Under the pieces are notes generated by a model that was not told the origin of the DNA, made no database searches, and worked only from the letters and a program-made list of their open reading frames with translations. A DNA stretch of 9,402 bases, from positions 1-9,402 of the forward strand of contig JAGGSW010000125.1 in NCBI GenBank assembly GCA_021158895.1, given 5' to 3'. The position numbers and the translations under genes were made by a program. This DNA is from Candidatus Odinarchaeota archaeon (GTDB lineage Archaea > Asgardarchaeota > Baldrarchaeia > Baldrarchaeales > DXJG01). Below are positions 5,124 through 9,402 of the stretch, piece by piece. The number at the start of each line of letters is the position of its first letter. The stretch's first letter is position 1.

Positions 5124-7313
5124 TTAAGCGTATAAGGAGTTGACAAAATCTTTGGAGATTTTTGCCCTGGATTTCTTTAAGACCTTAACTAGTTTATCGT
5201 ACAATTCTGCATCTTCACTAGATATACTTGGCGATATGATTTCCAATGCTTTCTTGAAGTGTCTCATGTGCACTTTTTCAGCTTTCGGATCTTCTCTAAG
5301 CGCATTAAGAGCAGCTTCCCTACAAACAGCTTCTATATCGGCACCAGTATACCCTTCAGTCATCTCAGCAAGCTTTTCTAAGTCCACATCATCGGCTAAT
5401 GGCATTTTCTTAGTGTGTACCTTGAAAATCTCTAGTCTACCGTTTTTATCTGGCGGAGGAACATAAACGATACGGTCAAATCTCCCAGGCCTTAGCAAAG
5501 CAGGGTCTAAAATATCGGGTCGATTAGTAGCCGCAATAACAACGACGTTCTTTAGTTTTTCTATTCCATCCATTTCAGCAAGCAGTTGGTTAACTAACCT
5601 TTCTGTAACTCCTGACTCACCACCATACATGCCACGTCGTGGAGCAATGGAATCTATCTCATCAAAAAATATTATGCACGGTGCAGCTTGTCTAGCTTTT
5701 TGGAAAACCTTTCTAATAGCTTTTTCAGACTCTCCAACCCATTTTGATAAAACTTCTGGACCACGTACTGCAATAAAGTTTGCTTCACTCTCGGTTGCAA
5801 CAGCTTTCGCAAGCAACGTTTTACCGCAGCCAGGAGGCCCGAAGAGAAGAATTCCCTTAGGAGGCTCTATACCCATTCTTGAGAACATCTCTGGATGTTT
5901 CAGCGGCCACTCAATCATTTCCTTCAACCGCTGTTTCACGTGATCTAAATCACCAATATCATCCCAGTGTACATTAGGTACTTGAACCATAACTTCTCGT
6001 AACGCCGTGGGCGTAATCGATTTGAAAGCATCCATAAAATCTGCCCTAGTAACCTTAAGTTTTTCAAAAACTTCGGGAGGGATTTCACCTTTCTCTAAAT
6101 CTAGTTCAGGTATAACCCTTCTCAAAGCTCTCATAGCAGCTTCCTTACAAAGGGCTGCAAGATCTGCTCCAACATAACCATACGTAATGTCTGCAAGTTC
6201 ATCCAGATCTACGTCATCAGCTAGCGGCATATTTCTAGTATGCACTTGAAGTATCTCTTTTCTACCATCCCTATCAGGTATACCTATTTCTATTTCCCTA
6301 TCAAATCTTCCAGGTCTTCTAAGCGCCGGATCTATAGCATCTGGACGATTAGTTGCCCCAATAACTATAACTTGGCCCCTAGACTTTAAACCATCCATTA
6401 ACGTAAGCAGTTGAGCTACAACTCTACGTTCAACTTCACCAGCAACTTCCTCACGTTTTGGTGCTATAGCATCTAACTCGTCAATAAAGATTATGCTAGG
6501 TGCATTCTTCTCAGCTTCTTCAAAAGCTTCTCTGAGCCTTCTTTCAGATTCACCATAAAACTTACTCATAATCTCGGGGCCGTTAATAGCAATAAAATGA
6601 GCACCCGCTTCATTAGCGACAGCTTTTGCAATCAAAGTTTTGCCAGTACCTGGAGGACCATAAAGAAGCACACCTTTTGGAGGTTCTATACCTAAGTGTC
6701 TAAACAACTCTGGATACCTTAAAGGTAGTTCTATCATTTCTCGAACTTTCTGTAACTCTTCTTTTAAGTCACCAATATCATCATAAGTTACCTCTGGAAC
6801 CGCGAGCTCCACTTCCTTTGCTGGTTCAGGTCTAACAACAATCTCTGTATTTCTATCAACCACAACAATACCTGTGGGACTTACAGAAGTCGCGACTAGA
6901 GTTATAGCTTCATAAACCGTAGGAATCTGGACTATATCCCCCCTAGAAATAGGGCGACCTAAAAGAACGTTCTTAATGTAATCTTCTGGAAGTAAATACC
7001 TTATATACTCGGTTGGAGCAAATACAATTCTGCTAGCTTTCTTAACCCTTGCACGTCTAACGGTAACATAGTCACCTATTCCAACACCAGCATTTTTCCT
7101 AGTAATAGCATCTATCCTAATAAGACCTTTTCCTTCATCTTGAGGATAAGCTGGCCAAGCGGTAGCAGCAGTTACTCTCTTACCAATAATCTCAACAATA
7201 TCTCCTGTAGTGACATTTATCTTACGCATAGTTTCGGAATCAAGTCTAGCAATACTTCTTCCAACATCCCTTGTAGGTGCCTCAGCAACTCTAAGCTTTA
7301 CTTCAACAACCAT
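5124..7313 (-). CDS. cdc48: CDC48/VAT family AAA+ ATPase with N, D1 and D2 domains
   Basis: This is a complete 729-residue archaeal p97/VAT homologue, a hexameric unfoldase. The N domain spans about 1-165 (double-psi barrel start VEVKLRVAEA...DVGRSIARLD). D1 has Walker A GPPGTGKT (219-226), pore loop KFYGE (251-255), Walker B IIFIDE (274-279), sensor ATNRPD (320-325) and arginine fingers in RRPGRFDR (332-339). D2 has GPPGCGKT (492-499), pore loop KWVGE (524-528), IIFFDE (547-552), ATNRPD (595-600) and RPGRFDR (608-614). Both rings keep aromatic pore residues and catalytic glutamates, so both should be active. The C-terminus ends Leu-Tyr-Ala, a hydrophobic-Tyr-X tail of the kind that docks ATPases on the 20S proteasome. 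The start is ATG 7313 with AGGTGGGAG a few bases upstream. It lies 13 nt after the small gene ending at 7327, so the two probably share a promoter. Confidence 0.97.
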   Translation of the reverse strand: MVVEVKLRVAEAPTRDVGRSIARLDSETMRKINVTTGDIVEIIGKRVTAATAWPAYPQDEGKGLIRIDAITRKNAGVGIGDYVTVRRARVKKASRIVFAPTEYIRYLLPEDYIKNVLLGRPISRGDIVQIPTVYEAITLVATSVSPTGIVVVDRNTEIVVRPEPAKEVELAVPEVTYDDIGDLKEELQKVREMIELPLRYPELFRHLGIEPPKGVLLYGPPGTGKTLIAKAVANEAGAHFIAINGPEIMSKFYGESERRLREAFEEAEKNAPSIIFIDELDAIAPKREEVAGEVERRVVAQLLTLMDGLKSRGQVIVIGATNRPDAIDPALRRPGRFDREIEIGIPDRDGRKEILQVHTRNMPLADDVDLDELADITYGYVGADLAALCKEAAMRALRRVIPELDLEKGEIPPEVFEKLKVTRADFMDAFKSITPTALREVMVQVPNVHWDDIGDLDHVKQRLKEMIEWPLKHPEMFSRMGIEPPKGILLFGPPGCGKTLLAKAVATESEANFIAVRGPEVLSKWVGESEKAIRKVFQKARQAAPCIIFFDEIDSIAPRRGMYGGESGVTERLVNQLLAEMDGIEKLKNVVVIAATNRPDILDPALLRPGRFDRIVYVPPPDKNGRLEIFKVHTKKMPLADDVDLEKLAEMTEGYTGADIEAVCREAALNALREDPKAEKVHMRHFKKALEIISPSISSEDAELYDKLVKVLKKSRAKISKDFVNSLYA

Positions 7314-7326
7314 ATGTTTCTCCCAC

Positions 7327-7593
7327 CTACTGTTCTAATAACTTTTTAATTAACTCTTCTTCAAATTTTTCTTGGTCCAAGCTAATTGGATTATTTAACT
7401 TTAAGGCTTTTCCCTCTAAAATTATTTTTGCTATATCCCTAACAACAGACAACAATTCATCTTTGTCCTTCAACACAGAATGATTTATATCCCCGAAGTA
7501 AATGACGTCATTTCCACTACTTATAGTTAAGGCGGTCCAATCACCTTTCCTAGTTATCTGAACTTTTAAACCATTAATCTCAAATTCTGACAT
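7327..7593 (-). CDS. Small conserved-looking protein of unknown function upstream of CDC48
   Basis: The product is 88 residues from ATG 7593. I do not recognise the family. The first half is predicted strand-rich (EFEINGLKVQITRKG, WTALTISSGNDVIYFGDI) and the second half helical and charged (KDELLSVVRDIAKIILEG, then QEKFEEELIKKLLEQ). There is no signal peptide, membrane segment or Cys pair. An in-frame GTG four codons upstream is possible, but the GGTGGTT just ahead of ATG 7593 serves better as a ribosome site. The stop lies 13 nt before CDC48 and a strong TATA-like element lies upstream, so it should be the first gene of the CDC48 operon. A role as adaptor or cofactor of CDC48 is possible but rests on position only. 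Confidence 0.75.
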   Translation of the reverse strand: MSEFEINGLKVQITRKGDWTALTISSGNDVIYFGDINHSVLKDKDELLSVVRDIAKIILEGKALKLNNPISLDQEKFEEELIKKLLEQ

Positions 7594-7656
7594 ACAAACC
7601 ACCACAACCTTAATCCATACGCGCTAAATCAACTTTTTCATAAAAACAAATCAGTG

Positions 7657-7672
7657 TATTTCAATCGAAATA
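7657..7672. promoter_or_regulatory. Palindrome next to the TATA box of the CDC48 operon
   Basis: TATTTC-AATC-GAAATA is an inverted repeat with 6-nt arms and a 4-nt centre. It lies directly downstream of the minus-strand TATA element, where archaeal repressors often bind. A similar element with the same AATC centre lies at 8656-8671. No regulator can be assigned from sequence; the Lrp-family gene beside it is a candidate. Confidence 0.35.
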
Positions 7673-7681
7673 TTATATATG
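7671..7681 (-). promoter_or_regulatory. TATA box of the small gene/CDC48 operon
   Basis: The minus strand reads CATATATAATA, the strongest TATA-like element in the window. It begins 15 nt beyond the Lrp stop. Initiation about 25 nt downstream, near 7648, would leave a leader of about 55 nt before ATG 7593. Confidence 0.6.
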
Positions 7682-7695
7682 CAACACTATTACTC

Positions 7696-8199
7696 TTAGT
7701 ATTTTTCATGTCTTTTAGTTTTTAAAACTCGATGTAAATTAAATAATTTTTCAAGAGGTACTTTATGTTCTTCCTTAAAAGTTTCTAACACGGTCATAAC
7801 AAAAATGTCATCAACACCGTTCATTGAGCGAATAACGTTTAAAATCCTGCTTAAATCTTCCATAGAGACTGCTTTAATCTTAACCATTAAATCAAATTCT
7901 CCTGTTACACCATAAACTTCAATTACTTCATCAATCCGAGAAAGCTCCTTAGCAACTTTACCATAATTTTCAGATCTAGTTTCAATGCCAACAAGAGCAG
8001 TTATGTTAATTCCAAGCTTTTTATCATCTAAAATTACGGTAAATCCTTTTATCACTTTTTTCTCCTTTAATCTAGAGATTCTATCATAAATGGTTGAATC
8101 TGGTATTCCAGTTCTCCTAAAAATCTCTGCAAAACTAATTTTTCCATTCTTTTGAAGTTCTTTAAGGATCTTAAAATCAATTTCATCAATATTACTCAA
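7696..8199 (-). CDS. Lrp/AsnC family transcriptional regulator
   Basis: Residues 4-60 form the typical N-terminal winged helix-turn-helix: IDEIDFKILKELQKNGKISF, then the recognition part GIPDSTIYDRISRLKEKKVIKGF. Residues 65-142 form the RAM/AsnC ligand-binding domain, with the conserved VYGVTGEFDLMVKI turn (114-127) near the dimer interface where amino acids bind in relatives. A basic tail of about 25 residues follows. At 167 aa the length is normal. Such proteins form dimers to octamers and often repress their own gene. The start is TTG 8199, supported by GGAGG at 8209-8213 (9-nt spacing). The gene precedes the CDC48 operon on the same strand, but that operon has its own promoter. The ligand and regulon are unknown. 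Confidence 0.93.
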   Translation of the reverse strand: MSNIDEIDFKILKELQKNGKISFAEIFRRTGIPDSTIYDRISRLKEKKVIKGFTVILDDKKLGINITALVGIETRSENYGKVAKELSRIDEVIEVYGVTGEFDLMVKIKAVSMEDLSRILNVIRSMNGVDDIFVMTVLETFKEEHKVPLEKLFNLHRVLKTKRHEKY

Positions 8200-8237
8200 C
8201 TCGGAAATCCTCCGGATAACAATGTAATAAATGGAAG

Positions 8238-8247
8238 TTTTATAAAA
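8238..8247 (-). promoter_or_regulatory. TATA box of the Lrp-family gene
   Basis: TTTTATAAAA is a 10-bp palindrome centred about 44 nt upstream of the TTG start. Initiation near 8217 would leave a short leader of about 18 nt that still includes the GGAGG at 8209-8213, which is a consistent arrangement. CCGGATA occurs on both sides (8212-8218 and 8262-8268). Confidence 0.55.
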
Positions 8248-8304
8248 GTAATGTCTCCATACCGGATATTTTCGAAAAATTTAAAAGACACGGATAATCA
8301 ACAC

Positions 8305-8377
8305 TTCACCAGATAAGTAACAAAAAAACGCTACATGGTAATATGAAAAATTTATGCCGAGCAAGCTAACTGGTGAA
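8305..8377 (+). ncRNA. Candidate structured RNA with its own promoter
   Basis: TTCACCAG (8305-8312) is perfectly complementary to CTGGTGAA (8370-8377). Inside it, GCT/AGC (8330-8332/8360-8362) and GGTA/TGCC (8337-8340/8355-8358, one wobble) can pair in nested order. A BRE/TATA-like CGAAAAATTTAAAAG (8273-8287) lies about 25 nt before the first arm, so a transcript could start right at it. No known RNA family is recognised. The pairing is visible; the RNA is a hypothesis. Confidence 0.25.
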
Positions 8378-8655
8378 TGACAGAATGGATCTATATGGAA
8401 TGATTTATAAATTAGTAAATGGTGGAAACATTGTTAGCACAAAGTACAATAAAAAAGCGTATTCCAACAAGAATAACCTCAATAACAATAAACTTAGTAA
8501 CGAAGATCCTGTCAATAAAACTTTCAGGTTGCTTAAAAGAACCATACGTAACGATGTTCTCTACTTCACCGATATCAGAAAGAAGATACAGAACTTTTCC
8601 TCAATTGTCAAAAAGAAGACCAACTTGTTTCCCTAATAGTGGAAAAGAAAAAACT

Positions 8656-8671
8656 AATTTTAATCAAAATT
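8656..8671. promoter_or_regulatory. Palindrome upstream of the transporter gene
   Basis: AATTTT-AATC-AAAATT has 6-nt arms around the same AATC centre as the element at 7657-7672 and agrees with it at 12 of 16 positions. The local sequence is very AT-rich, so chance is a serious alternative. Confidence 0.25.
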
Positions 8672-8735
8672 CTTACATAAATTTTACTTCTAAAATATTT
8701 GATCAAAAAATTTTAACAAAATTGGTAGCCACAAG

Positions 8736-8745
8736 CCTATATATG
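8736..8745 (+). promoter_or_regulatory. TATA-like element of the transporter gene
   Basis: CCTATATATG lies about 30 nt before the ATG at 8773. Initiation about 25 nt downstream would give a very short leader near the GGGAG at 8763-8767. It fits archaeal promoter geometry, but the fit is loose. Confidence 0.4.
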
Positions 8746-8772
8746 ACAGTAAAATAGAAGGCGGGAGAAGTT

Positions 8773-9402
8773 ATGAAAGATAAGGGGGGTCGCAATGTAA
8801 CACTATTCAGCAATACTTTCCCGCAGGCTTTATTTGCTTTGTCATTCGGTACATTAGATCTAGTAGCAGGTTTCATCGCATCACTGGTGGCTTCATATGT
8901 TGTTAAAATGCCTTGGATTCTAATAATATATCCTCCTCTTCTCACAGTACGTGGAAACATAAGCGGTATGTTTTCGGGAAGATTAACCACGGGTCTCCAC
9001 GTAGGTCTCATAAAACCTAACATTAGAAAAAACACAGAGTATTTTTATAGTCTTCGTGCGAGCATTTTTTCCATGAGTTTCATAAATGCACTTATAGTTG
9101 GGGTTCTTACATATATTGTCTTTTTAATATTCGAACCCTTATACTATGTTTCACTACTGATTTTAATCTTCATAGCGGTAATGTCTATGATGATCCCAAC
9201 AACCATTTCAATATTCTTTTTAGCTCCCTTAGTTGCTATTGTATCATACAAAAAGGGCATAGATCCAGACGTTATTGCCTATCCCATACTATCGACGGTA
9301 AATGACATTATAGTATCTGTAGTTTATGTAATAACCATATGGCTGTTTATTTTTTGGGAAAATGTGTTTATAACCGTGTCGTATATTTTAATTATCCTCT
9401 TT
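8773..9402 (+). CDS. SLC41/MgtE-type divalent cation transporter, N-terminal part
   Basis: The frame is open for 210 codons and runs off the window. The protein is very hydrophobic, with about five or six membrane segments (roughly 17-43, 46-57, 100-122, 125-157, 176-196 and 198 onward). Two landmarks match the MgtE integral-membrane domain in its archaeal/SLC41 form: PPLLTVRGNISG (54-65) followed by RLTTGLHVG (70-78), and DPDVIAYPILSTVNDI (164-179), where the conserved Asp residues line the cation path. There is no cytosolic N and CBS regulatory domain ahead of it, unlike bacterial MgtE. It probably moves magnesium or a similar cation across the cell membrane. The start is ATG 8773 with GGGAG at 8763-8767. 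Archaeal members can carry one such domain or two in tandem; the window end prevents a decision. Confidence 0.82.
   Translation, partial: MKDKGGRNVTLFSNTFPQALFALSFGTLDLVAGFIASLVASYVVKMPWILIIYPPLLTVRGNISGMFSGRLTTGLHVGLIKPNIRKNTEYFYSLRASIFSMSFINALIVGVLTYIVFLIFEPLYYVSLLILIFIAVMSMMIPTTISIFFLAPLVAIVSYKKGIDPDVIAYPILSTVNDIIVSVVYVITIWLFIFWENVFITVSYILIILF

Larger units (their letters stand above)
8200..8772. other. Long divergent intergenic region without a convincing gene
   Basis: About 570 nt separate the Lrp gene from the transporter gene. The left 100 nt hold the Lrp promoter. The middle (8373-8757) contains two overlapping forward open frames, at 8373-8636 (Asn/Lys-rich) and 8419-8757 (Ser/Thr/Lys-rich). 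Neither looks like a known family, neither has a good ribosome site, and their composition differs from neighbouring proteins. On the minus strand one frame with an internal stop (about 8632-8409) is also unassignable. The stretch could be a decayed gene, a non-coding RNA locus or regulatory DNA. Confidence 0.5.

Noticed and set aside
8373..8636. Forward 87-codon frame with GTG start as a real gene
   Set aside because: It has very high Asn and Lys content, no ribosome site and no recognisable motif, and a competing frame overlaps it. It is kept only as part of the unexplained intergenic region.
8698..8707. TTTGATCAAA and similar short palindromes (also 102-111 and 8269-8278) as operators
   Set aside because: Ten-base AT-rich palindromes are expected by chance in DNA of this composition, and these have no further positional support.
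8703..9035. Reverse open frame of 110 codons over the transporter start
   Set aside because: The forward strand carries recognisable MgtE/SLC41 motifs and a ribosome site; the reverse frame shows no family features.
1..9402. CRISPR arrays, tRNA or rRNA genes, transposons and att sites
   Set aside because: I saw no regularly spaced repeats, no T-loop GTTCRA-type tRNA signature with a matching acceptor stem, and no transposase or integrase motifs. A computed scan (tRNA and repeat finders) would be decisive.

Overview
The window looks like a chromosomal segment of an archaeon. The evidence is an archaeal RNA polymerase subunit K (RpoK), a full-length archaeal CDC48/VAT ATPase, an archaeal-type SLC41/MgtE membrane protein, an Lrp/AsnC regulator, TATA-like promoter elements, and strong GGAGG-type ribosome sites combined with frequent TTG or GTG starts. 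The DNA is AT-rich and the proteins are rich in Lys and Glu, which fits, but does not prove, a thermophile. The predicted gelsolin-fold protein next to a roadblock/LC7 protein points to a lineage with 'eukaryote-like' small domains (Asgard or a deep TACK group). I cannot name the lineage from this window.

Layout. Positions 1-37: end of an unidentified upstream gene. 200-526: rpoK. 764-1998: a compact two-gene operon in which a gelsolin-like/proline-rich-linker/unknown-domain protein is followed after 2 nt by a roadblock/LC7 protein. This is the most interesting locus. 2000-3295 (minus): an alkaline-phosphatase-superfamily phosphodiesterase, convergent with the roadblock gene with 1 nt between stop codons. 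3330-3343: a perfectly symmetric TATA-containing palindrome between divergent genes. 3398-4180: a NodB-type deacetylase with a TTG start and an out-of-frame ATG just upstream. 4221-5072: an intramembrane site-2 protease with an N-terminal AN1 zinc finger. 5124-7593 (minus): CDC48 preceded by a small unrecognised gene, probably one operon. 7696-8199 (minus): an Lrp/AsnC regulator. 8200-8772: a region without a convincing gene, holding a promoter-like element, a nested inverted repeat and another palindrome. 8773-9402: the N-terminal part of an SLC41/MgtE-type divalent cation transporter, cut by the window end.

Functional themes. CDC48 and the AN1-S2P protease both concern protein quality control, but they are convergent and separately transcribed. 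The gelsolin/roadblock pair suggests a cytoskeletal or small-GTPase-linked module, although no actin or GTPase gene lies in the window. Two similar palindromes with an AATC centre, one in the CDC48 operon promoter and one upstream of the transporter, flank the Lrp gene. They are candidate operators, on weak evidence.
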